A stretch of DNA of 64,000 nt from the NCBI GenBank assembly GCA_002082245.2, contig NBTC02000002.1, positions 2,790,001-2,854,000 on the forward strand. Reading direction: 5' to 3'. The DNA comes from Yersinia enterocolitica (GTDB lineage Bacteria; Pseudomonadota; Gammaproteobacteria; Enterobacterales; Enterobacteriaceae). Every line of letters begins with the position of its first letter. Position 1 is the stretch's first letter. The position numbers and the translations under genes are program-made. A model generated the notes under the pieces. That model saw nothing but the letters and a program-made list of their open reading frames with translations, searched no databases and had not been told where the DNA came from. Below are positions 40,668 to 50,642 of the stretch, piece after piece.

Positions 40668-41077
40668 TTTTTTACTTTCCTCCCATGACATCAATACGCT
40701 CCCTCTGGTGCCTTAGCGACCAAGATCACAGGTAACGTAATATAATTGCAGAGTAATAGACCTAGAGTATGGGCTTTAGTTCCGCTAAAACCAGTCATTG
40801 CTGCTGGATTTACACAAAATTACAGGGTCATATAGATAAAATGAGACTTAATTACAGAATAACCATCTAGTCAGTGTCAGAAATAAATACTGTAGAGAAA
40901 CAGGACAGACCTCTGATCTGCACCTATTATTGGAAAACTGATGCCCAATAGGTTTCAAGATGCTGGCAAGCGGCAAACACAATCTGCCAACACAGCTGCA
41001 ATTTGAAAGACTACGGGTAGACCTGCATGCAGGACTTAGTACCCGACATTACCCATAAGATCCCACAAGGACATGCC
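40668..41077. other. ytfK-ytfJ divergent intergenic region
   Basis: This 410-base region holds both divergent promoters and a short degenerate ERIC (40942-41020). I see no further gene in it. Confidence 0.6.
40942..41020. repeat. Internally deleted ERIC (79 bp)
   Basis: The left end gcccaataggtttcaagatg and the right end ctgcaatttgaaagactacg match ERIC termini, but the central core (the gtaagtgat / atcacttac arms) is missing. Confidence 0.65.
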
Positions 41078-41641
41078 ATGATAAAAAATAGCCTGCTGAT
41101 ACTGTCACTACTACTCACACCACTAATGGCCTGCGCTCACTCCCTACAAATCAACCAGCGGGTACCGCCGGTGGGTGTCAGCGATAAAGGCGAATTAAAT
41201 TATGATAAAGCTACTGATCAGTTTAGCTACAAAAACTGGAATAGCTCGCAACTGCCCGGCAAAGTGCGGGTGATCCAACATATTGCTGGCCGCACCTCGG
41301 CAAAAGAGCTGAATGCCCCGTTAGTGGAAGCCATTAAGCACGCTAATCTGCCACACGAACATTACCAAACGACGACAATCGTCAATACTGATGACGCCAT
41401 CATCGGCACGGCAGTGTTTGTGCGTAACAGCATTGAAAGTAATAAACGCGACTTTCCCTGGTCACAATTTGTGGTCGATAGCGACGGGAATGTCAAAAAG
41501 GCCTGGGGTTTAGCGGAAAAGGGCTCGGCGATTGTGGTATTGGACCCACAAGGGAATGTGAGATTTGCCAAAGATGGCGCATTGACACCGGAGGAAGTAC
41601 AGCAGGTGATCGATCAATTGCACCAACTGGTGAAACAGTAA
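41078..41641 (+). CDS. ytfJ: Periplasmic YtfJ-family protein
   Basis: A 187-residue secreted protein with a signal peptide (about 1-20, LLTPLMACAHS). The YtfJ domain has VRVIQHIAGRTSAKELNAPL, then TTTIVNTDDAIIGTAVFVRN and WSQFVVDSDGNVKKAWGL, and ends ALTPEEVQQVIDQL. The fold is thioredoxin-like without an active-site CxxC. The function is unknown in E. coli. I chose the ATG at 41078 (AAGGA upstream), which begins the signal peptide, over a start 17 codons upstream. Confidence 0.92.
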   Translation: MIKNSLLILSLLLTPLMACAHSLQINQRVPPVGVSDKGELNYDKATDQFSYKNWNSSQLPGKVRVIQHIAGRTSAKELNAPLVEAIKHANLPHEHYQTTTIVNTDDAIIGTAVFVRNSIESNKRDFPWSQFVVDSDGNVKKAWGLAEKGSAIVVLDPQGNVRFAKDGALTPEEVQQVIDQLHQLVKQ

Positions 41642-41650
41642 TCTCCCCTT

Positions 41651-41750
41651 AAGGTTTGAAGCTGCAGGGAATTCGCTGCGGGCACTCACCCGAATCATAT
41701 GATTCGTTTGCGTGCCACCTCCCTGCAACGCCACACTCTTTGGCTATGTG
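41651..41750. repeat. Degenerate ERIC between ytfJ and cysQ
   Basis: ggtttgaagctgcagggaat, then cactcacccgaatcatatga and cacctccctgcaacg follow the ERIC plan with many changes, and the end (tctttggctatg) reaches the cysQ stop codon. It occupies the whole gap between the convergent genes. Confidence 0.6.
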
Positions 41751-41751
41751 G

Positions 41752-42492
41752 TTAGAATAAAGACACTCTAAAGCCGGGGTTCAGGAAAGATTCACGTGGG
41801 GTATAAGAGAGTGGTTTACCCTGCCAATCGTGAACCAGTGCTCCGGCAGCAATAGCTACTGCATGCCCGGCGGCAGTATCCCATACATTAGTAGGCCCAA
41901 AGCGCGGGTACAGTTGCGCCTTCCCTTCCGCCACCAGACAAAACTTGAGTGACGAACCGACTGATACAGTCTGGTGTTCACCTAATTGCGACAAATAATC
42001 TTCCAATTCAGCATCACTGTGAGAGCGACTGACTACCACTAACGGCGGTAGTGCAGCACGCACCTGAATCTGCATGCGCCTGCCACACTCCTCTTTCCAC
42101 GCCTGGCCGTTTTCAGCGCTGTACATCACTTCAGTCACTGGGGTATATACCACGCCAAGCACCGGTACTCCTTGGTCAATCAACGCGATATTAACGGTAA
42201 ACTCGCCATTCCGATGTAGAAACTCTTTAGTACCGTCCAGCGGATCAACCAGCCAGTAGCGCTGCCAGTGTTGACGTACCGCCCAAACCGGCGGATCTTC
42301 TTCAGATAACAGTGGGATATCGGGAGTCAGTGCCGCCAATCCGGCTTTGATAATCTGGTGAGCGGCAAGATCAGCCGCTGTCACTGGCGAATCATCTTTC
42401 TTATGGGCCACATCAAGGGGTTTATCCCCCTGATAGACCGCCATAATCGCCACGCCTGCCTCGCGGGCCAACTGGCAAATTTGCTCTAACAT
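41752..42492 (-). CDS. cysQ: 3'(2'),5'-bisphosphate nucleotidase CysQ
   Basis: CysQ dephosphorylates PAP to AMP, preventing toxicity of this sulfate-assimilation by-product. The 246-residue protein starts [20 protein letters not shown]. It carries the lithium-sensitive phosphatase motifs [18 protein letters not shown] (metal site) and the C-terminal [16 protein letters not shown] chose this ATG over one nine codons earlier by family length. It is divergent from cpdB, whose product also handles nucleotides. Confidence 0.98.
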   Translation of the reverse strand: MLEQICQLAREAGVAIMAVYQGDKPLDVAHKKDDSPVTAADLAAHQIIKAGLAALTPDIPLLSEEDPPVWAVRQHWQRYWLVDPLDGTKEFLHRNGEFTVNIALIDQGVPVLGVVYTPVTEVMYSAENGQAWKEECGRRMQIQVRAALPPLVVVSRSHSDAELEDYLSQLGEHQTVSVGSSLKFCLVAEGKAQLYPRFGPTNVWDTAAGHAVAIAAGALVHDWQGKPLSYTPRESFLNPGFRVSLF

Positions 42493-42949
42493 CATCCACC
42501 CCTTGGTATTATGAGTCATGCCGGATACTGATAATGGCTGTTTAAATCGATAGTGATTGTTTAGGCCAATAGTGATTGTTTAGACCAATAGTGGCTCGCG
42601 CTACTCGTTCGCCATATATACAGTTTAGAACGCAAACGTAAAAATTAATTATCTAAGCCCAATAGATTTCCAGATGAAGGCAACAAGTGCCACCAGCAGA
42701 CCTGCAAGTTACAAGATAACGGGGATATGCCCTCAATCATCAGAGTTGCAGACTAATAAGATTCCTACCAAATAGCCATCAATGTCGGTAACTTCCAATA
42801 AAATCAGTGGGATTAACCTGCCACAACTGTGAACTTCTGCGCGTTATCCTAGGGCGTTTTCTGCCAAACTTCACACTTTGTTGTAGCAATTAATTAAAGT
42901 TACATATTCTTTTGCGATACATGTCGAATAGATTTTAATGGAGAAAGCC
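42493..42949. other. cysQ-cpdB divergent intergenic region
   Basis: This 457-base gap carries both promoters. It contains a short direct repeat (atagtgattgtttaggccaa and a near copy at 42551-42590) and a shortened ERIC at 42656-42728. No gene is apparent. Confidence 0.6.
42656..42728. repeat. Internally deleted ERIC (73 bp), cysQ-cpdB
   Basis: gcccaatagatttccagatg on the left and ctgcaagttacaagataacg on the right match ERIC ends. The middle is missing, as in the copy at 40942. Confidence 0.65.
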
Positions 42950-44917
42950 ATGATCACGCGTCCGCTGACGTTATCTCTTCTTGCCAGCCTGATTGCTGTC
43001 GCGACTTCAATGTCTGTAGCAACTGCTGCTACCGTTGATTTGCGGGTATTGGAAACCACCGACCTGCACAGCAATATGATGGATTTTGATTACTACAAAG
43101 ATAAACCTACCGAAAAGTTTGGTCTGGTGCGCACTGCAAGCCTGATCAGTGCTGCCCGCCAACAAGCAACCAACAGCGTACTGGTGGATAACGGTGACCT
43201 GATCCAAGGTAGCCCGCTTGGTGACTATATGGCAGCCAAGGGATTGAAAGCCGGAGAAATTCACCCAGTCTACAAAGCAATGAATACGCTGGATTATGCG
43301 GTGGGGAATATCGGTAACCATGAGTTTAACTACGGTCTGGATTATCTGAAAAAATCGCTAGCTGGCGCAAAATTCCCCTATGTGAATGCCAACGTGATTG
43401 ATGTGAAAACCGGTAAGCCGCTGTTCCAGCCTTATCTGATTGTCGACACGCCAGTGCAAGATCGTGAAGGTAAAACCCATAACTTGCGCATTGGTTACAT
43501 TGGTTTTGTCCCGCCACAAGTGATGATATGGGATAAAGCAAATCTGAGCGGAAAAGTGACCGTTAACGACATCACTGAAACGGCCAAAAAATGGGTACCT
43601 GAGATGCGCAAGCAAGGTGCTGATTTGGTGGTGGCTATCCCGCACTCTGGGCTTTCCAGTGATCCTTATAAAACCATGGCGGAAAACTCAGTTTATTATC
43701 TCAGCCAGGTTGCGGGGATCGATGCCATCATGTTCGGCCACGCCCATGCCGTTTTCCCCAGTAAAGATTTTGCCGCCATCAAAGGTGCTGATATCGCTCA
43801 AGGCACCTTAAATGGTATTGCAGCAGTAATGCCGGGCCAGTGGGGTGATCATCTGGGGGTGGTCGATTTCGTCCTGAATAATGATAAAGGCCCATGGCAA
43901 GTTACTGGAGCCAAAGCTGAAGCACGCCCAATCTATGATAAAGCAGCACAAAAATCGCTGGCAACCGAAGATGCCAATCTGGTAAAAGTGCTAGCAGCAG
44001 ACCATCAGGGTACTCGTGACTTCGTCAGTCAGCCGATCGGCACAGCATCGGACAATATGTACAGCTATCTGGCACTCATCCAAGATGACCCGACAGTGCA
44101 GATTGTGAACAATGCTCAACGCGCCTATACCGAACACTTTATTCAAGGCGACCCCGATTTAGCCAATTTGCCGGTACTCTCTGCCGCTGCCCCCTTCAAA
44201 GCCGGCGGGCGTAAAAATGATCCCGCCAGTTTCGTTGAAGTGGAAAAAGGCGAGCTGACCTTCCGTAATGCCGCCGATCTCTATCTGTACCCGAACACAC
44301 TGGTGGTGGTGAAAGCCAGTGGGGCAGAAGTTAAGCAATGGTTAGAGTGCTCTGCCGCGCAATTCAATCAAATTGATGTGACCAGCAGCAAGCCACAATC
44401 GTTGATTAACTGGGATGGTTTCCGTACTTATAATTTTGATGTTATCGATGGCGTGAAATATGAAATCGATGTCAGCCAACCTGCGCGCTATGACGGTGAA
44501 TGCGCACTGATCAACGATAAAGCCGAACGGATTAAAAACCTGACATTTAATGGCAAACCTATCGATCCGAAAGCCACATTCCTGATTGCGACCAACAACT
44601 ATCGGGCTTATAGCGGTAAATTTGCCGGTACGGGTGACAGCCATATTGCATTTGCTTCTCCTGATGAAAACCGGGCGGTACTGTCAGCTTATATCAGTGC
44701 TGAAACCAAGAAACACGGGCAAGTTACCCCACAGGCTGATAATAACTGGCGTCTGGCAACGATCGACAGTAAGCAGCCACTGGATATCCGCTTTGAAACG
44801 TCACCAAGTGCTAAAGCCGCTGAATTTATCAAGCAAAAAGCGCAGTACCCGATGAAAGCACAAGGTACTGATGAAATTGGCTTTGCCGTTTATCAAATCG
44901 ACTTACAGAACAAATAA
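42950..44917 (+). CDS. cpdB: 2',3'-cyclic-nucleotide 2'-phosphodiesterase/3'-nucleotidase CpdB
   Basis: CpdB is a periplasmic enzyme that hydrolyses 2',3'-cyclic nucleotides and 3'-nucleotides so the cell can use external nucleotides. The 655-residue precursor has a signal peptide (about 1-26, ending SVATA). The metallophosphatase domain carries [41 protein letters not shown] and FGHAHAVFP, and the C-terminal 5'-nucleotidase domain includes [21 protein letters not shown] chose the ATG at 42950, with GGAG 8 bases upstream, over one four codons earlier. Confidence 0.97.
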   Translation: MITRPLTLSLLASLIAVATSMSVATAATVDLRVLETTDLHSNMMDFDYYKDKPTEKFGLVRTASLISAARQQATNSVLVDNGDLIQGSPLGDYMAAKGLKAGEIHPVYKAMNTLDYAVGNIGNHEFNYGLDYLKKSLAGAKFPYVNANVIDVKTGKPLFQPYLIVDTPVQDREGKTHNLRIGYIGFVPPQVMIWDKANLSGKVTVNDITETAKKWVPEMRKQGADLVVAIPHSGLSSDPYKTMAENSVYYLSQVAGIDAIMFGHAHAVFPSKDFAAIKGADIAQGTLNGIAAVMPGQWGDHLGVVDFVLNNDKGPWQVTGAKAEARPIYDKAAQKSLATEDANLVKVLAADHQGTRDFVSQPIGTASDNMYSYLALIQDDPTVQIVNNAQRAYTEHFIQGDPDLANLPVLSAAAPFKAGGRKNDPASFVEVEKGELTFRNAADLYLYPNTLVVVKASGAEVKQWLECSAAQFNQIDVTSSKPQSLINWDGFRTYNFDVIDGVKYEIDVSQPARYDGECALINDKAERIKNLTFNGKPIDPKATFLIATNNYRAYSGKFAGTGDSHIAFASPDENRAVLSAYISAETKKHGQVTPQADNNWRLATIDSKQPLDIRFETSPSAKAAEFIKQKAQYPMKAQGTDEIGFAVYQIDLQNK

Positions 44918-44924
44918 TCTCGGA

Positions 44925-44954
44925 TAACAGCGCTTCAACGCGCTGTTACTTTTC
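44925..44954 (+). terminator. Terminator after cpdB
   Basis: TAACAGCGC-TTCAAC-GCGCTGTTA is followed by cttttc, eight bases after the stop codon. Confidence 0.88.
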
Positions 44955-44988
44955 ACAAGTACCTCTTTGTGGTTATATCGCAATCTAT

Positions 44989-45011
44989 AACATGTATTTA
45001 TTATGCATGTT
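44989..45011 (+). promoter_or_regulatory. NsrR operator upstream of ytfE
   Basis: A 23-bp inverted repeat, AACATGTATTT and, after one base, TTATGCATGTT, matches the NsrR consensus (AAGATGYATTT and its complement) at nearly every position. It ends 32 bases before the ytfE start. NsrR itself is encoded at 57409-57834. Confidence 0.8.
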
Positions 45012-45043
45012 ATAGGCGTTTAACTATTCAATGAGGTGTCATT

Positions 45044-45709
45044 ATGGATTACCGCAATCAGTCTCTCGGTGCCCTGGCTATCGCTATTCCACGAGCCACA
45101 AAATTATTCCGTCACCACCAGCTCGATTTCTGCTGTGGTGGTAAACAGACACTGCTACGCGCAGCCAATAAGCTGAACCTGGATATCGATGAGCTGGAAG
45201 CACAACTGAGTGCCTTGCAATCCGAGCCTCAGTCATCTGAAGATTGGCAACAGCAGTCGCTGGCTAATATCATCGATTTTATTATCAGCCGCTACCATAA
45301 CCGCCATCGTGAGCAGTTACCGGAATTAATTCTGATGGCGGAAAAAGTTGAACGGGTACACGGCGAGAAACCAGCCTGTCCGCGTGGACTGGCGGTTGAA
45401 CTTACTGCAATTTTAGAAGAGCTAACCCAGCATATGTACAAAGAGGAACAAATTCTGTTCCCAATGATAACCCGTGGTATGGGGTCTCAGGCTGGTGGGC
45501 CAATATTTGTGATGGAAGCGGAACACGATGCAGTTGGGCAGCAGCTAGAAGTGGTAAAACAGTTAACACAAAATGTCACCCCACCAGAAGGAGCCTGCAA
45601 TACCTGGCGGGCACTCTACACCGGTATCAATGAATTCATAACTGATCTAATGGAACATATTCATCTGGAAAACAATTTGCTGTTCCCGCGCGCGCTAAAA
45701 GGCGAATAA
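45044..45709 (+). CDS. ytfE: Iron-sulfur cluster repair di-iron protein YtfE (RIC)
   Basis: YtfE repairs iron-sulfur clusters damaged by nitric oxide or peroxide. The 221-residue protein has the N-terminal ScdA domain with the conserved DFCCGG (Cys30, Cys31) and a C-terminal hemerythrin-like four-helix bundle. Di-iron ligand candidates lie in [35 protein letters not shown] and [15 protein letters not shown]. Length and motifs match E. coli YtfE (220). An NsrR box lies directly upstream, so derepression by NO is expected. Confidence 0.97.
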   Translation: MDYRNQSLGALAIAIPRATKLFRHHQLDFCCGGKQTLLRAANKLNLDIDELEAQLSALQSEPQSSEDWQQQSLANIIDFIISRYHNRHREQLPELILMAEKVERVHGEKPACPRGLAVELTAILEELTQHMYKEEQILFPMITRGMGSQAGGPIFVMEAEHDAVGQQLEVVKQLTQNVTPPEGACNTWRALYTGINEFITDLMEHIHLENNLLFPRALKGE

Positions 45710-45745
45710 TCTCGCTATTGGTCATGGCCGGCATCAATAAATGCA

Positions 45746-45772
45746 AAAGGGCGACATCACGCCGCCCTTTCT
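45746..45772. terminator. Bidirectional terminator between ytfE and fklB
   Basis: AAAGGGCG and CGCCCTTT enclose a 9-base loop between the convergent genes, with A and T flanks. Confidence 0.85.
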
Positions 45773-45792
45773 GGTTTCACCGCATGCAGAAA

Positions 45793-46413
45793 TTACAGAA
45801 TTTCCAGCAGTTCCACTTCAAACATCAATGCGCTGAAAGGTGGAATAGTCGCACCCGCGCCACGCTCGCCATAAGCCAGGCCGTGCGGGATGTACAACTT
45901 CCACTTAGAACCTACTGGCATCATGGATAAGGCTTCAATCCAACCAGGAATAACACCACTGACCGGGAATTCTGCTGGCTGGCCACGTTCAACTGAGCTA
46001 TCAAATACCGTACCGTCAACCAGACGGCCCGTATAGTGCACACGAACACGGTCCTGGCGGGATGGGATCGGGCCTTCGCCAGCCTGTAACACGGAGAACT
46101 GTAAGCCAGACTCAGTGGTGGTCACATCATCACGCTTGGCATTTTCTTCTAAGAAGGTTTTGCCTTCTTCTACCAACGCACTCTGGCGATCAACACGCAC
46201 TTTATCAGCCTTTTCGTGCACTTCTTGTAGTGCGCGATGTATTACATCAACCGGGACGGTCGGTGCATTCCCTTCCATCGCGTCACGCAAACCTGCCAAC
46301 AGTGCTTCTGGCAATAAACCTTCCAGCCCGGACTCTTGCAATTGCTGCCCGATTTGTAAACCAATTCCGTAGCTCGCTTGCGCTTCAACGCTATCAAAAG
46401 AAGGGGTCGTCAT
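45793..46413 (-). CDS. fklB: FKBP-type peptidyl-prolyl isomerase FklB
   Basis: A cytoplasmic proline isomerase of 206 residues from [20 protein letters not shown]. It has an N-terminal dimerisation domain (about 1-90) and a C-terminal FKBP domain with [18 protein letters not shown], then [20 protein letters not shown] and [21 protein letters not shown] chose this ATG over one six codons upstream by match to E. coli FklB. It is divergent from ytfB. Confidence 0.97.
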   Translation of the reverse strand: MTTPSFDSVEAQASYGIGLQIGQQLQESGLEGLLPEALLAGLRDAMEGNAPTVPVDVIHRALQEVHEKADKVRVDRQSALVEEGKTFLEENAKRDDVTTTESGLQFSVLQAGEGPIPSRQDRVRVHYTGRLVDGTVFDSSVERGQPAEFPVSGVIPGWIEALSMMPVGSKWKLYIPHGLAYGERGAGATIPPFSALMFEVELLEIL

Positions 46414-46561
46414 GGATTTTCCTTTAGTCACTCATCATATTGAAGCTGCCAGCATAACAGCAGCAGGGGAGCGCGGTAAAATCTTGCGTCGTGAATGATG
46501 ACTTTTGTCGAAGAAAAAGAAACAATGACACCCCGCGCGTGGACCCCGTTGAATGGCTCAA

Positions 46562-46630
46562 GCCAGTGATTCGGGTAATTAAAAGCACCCAACAAACCGT
46601 AGTTTGGAAGGTAACGGGGATAAAGGTATA
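46562..46630. repeat. Partial ERIC between fklB and ytfB
   Basis: gtgattcgggtaattaaaag, then gcacccaacaaaccgtagtt and ggataaaggtata correspond to the right half of the ERIC consensus. The other half is absent. Confidence 0.6.
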
Positions 46631-46702
46631 TACTTAGAAGCCTATGGGGTTACCGCCCATATTTAATTTTATGTTGTTTTACGTTGTTGAAGAGAGGTTA
46701 CC

Positions 46703-47491
46703 ATGGGCAGAATCGCGCCCAGGAGAAGGAAGAATAATCGGGTTTATCAACCACTGCTGCACACCTGGCTGACGATTAGGCAGAAGATCATGCCGGATTC
46801 TAAAGCTGCCGATGAGCAAAACCTGATGTCTGAAATCAGTGCGCCTGAGCACACAGCCTCTGCGGAGAACGTTGTTACTATCGAAGATAGCGTTTCTGCA
46901 AACGTTAATGTGCCCCCTGAATCCGTGGCAACCGCCACAGCAGAAAAAGGGATCAAAGGTCTGCTGCTGAAAATCTGGCATTTGCCGGACAGTTTCGAAT
47001 GGATGGAACCTTTGCCTCTGTTCCATCGCCGCTGGGTTATTGTCGCCACCGCTGTATTGCTGCTGGCACTGCTGTGGCCCGCATCGCGGGATAACACCAA
47101 CCTTTCCTTCCCAGTGAGCGCGCCGTCCAGCAGCGCGCCACTACAAGCCCAATTACAGGGCAATCTTGATGCTCCGCCACCGCCAACGGTGGCGTCTCCC
47201 GAACCCGAACCACCGACTTTGACGCAGGGAAATTGGCAAAGTTATCAAATTCAATCAGGGAAAACACTGGCACAGTTATTCCGTGATAATAACCTGCCGG
47301 TCAATGAAGTTTTTGCGATGGCACAGGTTGAGGGTAGCGATAAGCCATTGAGTAATCTGAAAGCTGGGCAAGAAATTAAAATTATGTTGGACGCTCAAGG
47401 TGTAGTTGCCGCACTGGCCATTGAAACCACCAATAATACAGAAGTGCTGTTTACCCGGCAGAGCGATGGCAGTTATCGTCGCGACCGTTAA
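46703..47491 (+). CDS. ytfB: OapA-like cell-division/envelope protein YtfB
   Basis: A 262-residue inner-membrane protein with a cytoplasmic N-terminus, one transmembrane segment (about 112-127, WVIVATAVLLLALLW) and a Pro/Ser-rich periplasmic linker. The C-terminal OapA/LysM-like domain reads WQSYQIQSGKTLAQLFRDNN, then LPVNEVFAMAQVEGSDKPLS and ends TRQSDGSYRRDR. E. coli YtfB (212 residues) binds glycans and localises to the septum. The N-terminal tail here is about 50 residues longer. Later ATGs (codon 30) are possible starts, but AGAGAGG precedes the first. Confidence 0.9.
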   Translation: MGRIAPRRRKNNRVYQPLLHTWLTIRQKIMPDSKAADEQNLMSEISAPEHTASAENVVTIEDSVSANVNVPPESVATATAEKGIKGLLLKIWHLPDSFEWMEPLPLFHRRWVIVATAVLLLALLWPASRDNTNLSFPVSAPSSSAPLQAQLQGNLDAPPPPTVASPEPEPPTLTQGNWQSYQIQSGKTLAQLFRDNNLPVNEVFAMAQVEGSDKPLSNLKAGQEIKIMLDAQGVVAALAIETTNNTEVLFTRQSDGSYRRDR

Positions 47492-47614
47492 GCGCCGTTA
47501 TCCATAGCCACTTTTGTCCTGCCCGTTACCTTCTTTGATATTGTCACGTCGTCTCTTCCGAATTAGGTTGTTTTCTGGATGGTTAACGCCATCCACCATT
47601 GATAACCACATTCA

Positions 47615-47730
47615 TATACCCAATAGATTTCAAGATGCAGCCAGGCGACAAGCGCATAGAACCCGATGAGCGTCCCCAAGAGTCATGACTATCGCCAACA
47701 CACCAGCAGCCTGAAAGATAGCGGGGAGAA
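47615..47730. repeat. ERIC variant (116 bp) between ytfB and the DUF3757-like gene
   Basis: tatacccaatagatttcaag starts a recognisable but diverged ERIC with gcgtccccaagagtcatgac in the middle and cctgaaagatagcggg at the end. It lies just before the ribosome-binding site of the next gene. Confidence 0.75.
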
Positions 47731-47750
47731 ATAAAGGGAGTGACTATGAT

Positions 47751-48185
47751 ATGAAATACAAATTACCTTTTTTAATGCTATTCACCTCGTTTGGTACCTT
47801 AGCTCAGTTGCATTGCCCGCCAGTGGATACAATTAAACAGATTGGTGGAGTTTACAGTGCACCTGCGGCAGGTAATGAAGAATGGGTTGGCATATTACAA
47901 GGTACCCTTCCACCAAACAGTTCAGTTAAAAATTTTAGTGAAGCGCTGATCATCATTGATAGTGATAAAAACAATATCGTTGGACAGGGTGAGTTTCAAA
48001 AGTGTACCTATAACTTGCAGGCGCAAGGTAGGCAGATAGATATGTTCTACGGTAATAAAACTTGGCCAGTATCGGTCAATGGGCAACCACTCTGGGTGTA
48101 CCAACAAAATCCTTTTCTAGAAATTTACCAGTGTTCAGGTGTTGCCGCCGAAGAGTGCAAGTTTGAAATTTTAGCGGCGGGTTAA
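47751..48185 (+). CDS. Small secreted protein, DUF3757-like
   Basis: A 144-residue protein with a signal peptide (MKYKLPFLMLFTSFGTLAQL, cut near residue 18) and four cysteines in the mature part (LHCPPVDTIKQIGGVYSAPA, KCTYNL, QCSG, EECKFE), likely two periplasmic disulfides. The CPPVDTIKQ...YSAP...WVG pattern recalls the DUF3757 family of small exported proteins with no known function. AGGGAG lies ten bases before the ATG. An overlapping ATG-ATA-TGA mini-frame precedes it. I assign no function. Confidence 0.75.
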   Translation: MKYKLPFLMLFTSFGTLAQLHCPPVDTIKQIGGVYSAPAAGNEEWVGILQGTLPPNSSVKNFSEALIIIDSDKNNIVGQGEFQKCTYNLQAQGRQIDMFYGNKTWPVSVNGQPLWVYQQNPFLEIYQCSGVAAEECKFEILAAG

Positions 48186-48241
48186 GCTTTTAGTGTTGAG
48201 CCAAACATGCAGATGGCTATTTTCATCAACCACCAGATAGC

Positions 48242-48268
48242 AAAACGCCAGCACGAGGCTGGCGTTTT
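48242..48268. terminator. Bidirectional terminator after rplI
   Basis: AAAACGCCAGC-ACGAG-GCTGGCGTTTT is a perfect 11-bp stem between the DUF3757-like gene (plus) and rplI (minus). Confidence 0.92.
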
Positions 48269-48290
48269 AGCAGGTTAACAGCAGCGTAAC

Positions 48291-48743
48291 TTACGCTTCT
48301 GCAACCACGATCACGTTCAGTTTAGCGAACACGTCGCTGTGTACCTGGAAGTGAACTTCATGATCACCTGTGGTACGCAGAACGCCATTCGGCAAACGAA
48401 CTTCGCTCTTGGTAACTTCAACGCCAGCCGCAGTTACTGCGTCAGCGATATCACGAGTACCGATAGAGCCGAACAGTTTGCCTTCATCGCCAGATTTAGA
48501 CGCGATGGTGACACTGCCCAGTTCGTTAATTTTGGTTGCGCGAGCTTCAGCAGCAGCCAGAACGCCAGCCAATTTGGCTTCCAATTCTGCACGGCGTGCT
48601 TCAAAGAACTCTACGTTTTTCTTCGTTGCCGGAACAGCTTTACCTTGTGGAACCAAGAAGTTACGAGCATAGCCCGCTTTAACGTTCACTTGGTCACCCA
48701 GGCTGCCCAGGTTTGCTACTTTATCAAGCAGAATAACTTGCAT
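48291..48743 (-). CDS. rplI: 50S ribosomal protein L9
   Basis: A 150-residue L9 with two globular domains joined by a long helix. The N-terminal domain reads [20 protein letters not shown], then [20 protein letters not shown]. The helix (about 40-75) and the C-terminal domain with [15 protein letters not shown] follow. It is the last gene of rpsF-priB-rpsR-rplI. Confidence 0.99.
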   Translation of the reverse strand: MQVILLDKVANLGSLGDQVNVKAGYARNFLVPQGKAVPATKKNVEFFEARRAELEAKLAGVLAAAEARATKINELGSVTIASKSGDEGKLFGSIGTRDIADAVTAAGVEVTKSEVRLPNGVLRTTGDHEVHFQVHSDVFAKLNVIVVAEA

Positions 48744-48782
48744 TACCTTATCCTCTCAAAGTCGTTAATGGACAGTGGCCGA

Positions 48783-49335
<553 letters not shown>

Positions 49336-49340
49336 GGCAA

Positions 49341-49733
49341 TTACTCTTCAGAATCCCCAGCTTCAGAATCATCATTGGCTTCTGATGCGAAGTCGTGACG
49401 CTCACGGCGTTCGTCTTTCGCTTTAACCATTGGTGATGCTTCAGTTACCGCGTGTTTAACGCGCATAACCATGCTACGGATAACGGCGTCGTTGAAGCGG
49501 AAGTTTGTTTCCAGCTCATCGATCGCTTCCTGCGGGGCTTCAACGTTCAGCAGAACGTAGTGAGCTTTATGCAGTTTATTGATCGGGTAAGCCAGTTGAC
49601 GGCGGCCCCAGTCTTCCAGACGGTGAATGGTACCAGCAGCATTAGTGATAGTTGCACTATAGCGCTCGATCATGCCCGGAACCTGTTCGCTTTGGTCAGG
49701 ATGGACCATAAAAACGATTTCGTAATGACGCAT
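49341..49733 (-). CDS. rpsF: 30S ribosomal protein S6
   Basis: A 130-residue S6 that starts [20 protein letters not shown] and has the RNP-like segments and [20 protein letters not shown]. The tail is acidic and ends EAGDSEE. In E. coli RimK adds glutamates to the C-terminal EE. It is the first gene of the operon, with a probable S6:S18-binding leader upstream. Confidence 0.99.
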
Positions 49734-49800
49734 CGATTATTGCTCCTTACGGATTATTCAGCCTCCTGATAGGGTCAACCGCGGCCCATGGAGGCAAGGA
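49734..49800 (-). promoter_or_regulatory. Probable S6:S18-responsive leader of rpsF
   Basis: The leader reads, on the minus strand, GGGCCGCGGTTGACCCTATC, then AGGAGGCTGAATAATCCGTA and AGGAGCAATAATCG before the ATG. It has a CCG element and a pairable stem placed as in the rpsF leader motif of E. coli, which binds the S6:S18 complex and mimics its rRNA site. I have not folded it. The assignment rests on position and partial sequence recall. Confidence 0.4.
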
Positions 49801-50125
49801 ACGTGTTTGTGTGCGGCTGAAAAATGACGCGTAACTATACTTGCGGGCGGTTTGAAACTCAAGAACTGACGGGGATTTATTCTTGTTCTGGCCCTTACTT
49901 CGCTAAAAAGGCATTTTTTGTTCATTAAATAACCAATGGATGTAGATCCATTAGTCTATTAAATCTTTCAATAAAATCATTGGCTCAGTGAAAATATCAT
50001 TCATTTTTTTTGACCAAGTGAATCAATTACTACGTATTTTTAAATTAACAAAAGCGACTAGAATTATTTACATCCACCGCATATTAAGCGGTAGCGTTAA
50101 TGGAAAGTTATTCAAAGTATATAAA
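49801..50125. other. rpsF-yjfY intergenic region, left part
   Basis: An A/T-rich stretch of about 325 bases containing the rpsF promoter (TATACT-like element near 49838-49845 read on the minus strand) and presumably the yjfY promoter. No gene is seen. Confidence 0.5.
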
Positions 50126-50252
50126 CATACTCTAAATAATTCGAGTTGCAGGAAGGCGGTAACTGAGCAAATCCTCAGGAGCTTACACCAGTAAGTGACT
50201 GGGGTGAACGAAGGCAGCCAACGCGCCTGCTACTTGAAGTATGACGGGTATA
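50126..50252. repeat. ERIC element, 127 bp, directly upstream of yjfY
   Basis: Full-length ERIC in the orientation opposite to the copy at 10619. It begins catactctaaataattcgag, has gagcttacaccagtaagtg in the core and ends aagtatgacgggtata. It is exactly 127 bp and ends 17 bases before the yjfY ATG, so it forms most of the mRNA leader if transcription starts to its left. Confidence 0.93.
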
Positions 50253-50269
50253 AAATATTGGAGTCACCT

Positions 50270-50545
50270 ATGAGACATACACTCATCATCGCAGCCACAG
50301 TCAGTTTGCTCTTATCCGCCAACACGTTTGCCGCCACAGAAATCAGCCGCCAGGAAGCGATGCAGCAGCAGCGTGTCAGTATCGGCGAGATCTCTCTTAA
50401 CCATAATGTGGTGTCACCGGATGACGCCGTGGCACAAATTAGCAAAATGGCTGATGAGCGCGGCGCTACGGCATACCACATTACTCAGATGCATGAGCCG
50501 GGTAGCAACAGCTCAATTCGGGTCAATGCTGAGATTTACCGTTAG
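50270..50545 (+). CDS. yjfY: Periplasmic DUF1471 protein YjfY
   Basis: A 91-residue YhcN/McbA-family protein. The signal peptide is MRHTLIIAATVSLLLSANTF up to AA, and the mature part reads QQQRVSIGEISLNHNVVSPD, then MADERGATAYHITQMHEPGS and ends VNAEIYR. The ending EPGSNxxxxxxAxIYR and the place next to rpsF identify it as YjfY. The ATG at 50270 begins the signal peptide and has GGAG upstream. A start 25 codons earlier would lie inside the ERIC. The role is unknown; the family is stress- and biofilm-related. Confidence 0.88.
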   Translation: MRHTLIIAATVSLLLSANTFAATEISRQEAMQQQRVSIGEISLNHNVVSPDDAVAQISKMADERGATAYHITQMHEPGSNSSIRVNAEIYR

Positions 50546-50616
50546 ACGCAGCAGTATAGATACAACACCGGTGAATACGACGACCAACAACCAAAAAAGC
50601 CCTTTGATATGCCCTT

Positions 50617-50642
50617 GCCCCCAGACCTTTGGGGGCTTTTTT
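50617..50642 (+). terminator. Terminator after yjfY
   Basis: GCCCCCA-GACCTT-TGGGGGC is followed by a T run that overlaps the stop codon of the convergent yjfP. Confidence 0.88.

Noticed and set aside
49988..50194. 68-residue frame upstream of yjfY
   Set aside because: A/T-rich and partly inside the ERIC (again ending in the repeat-encoded NNSSCRKAV), with no ribosome-binding site.
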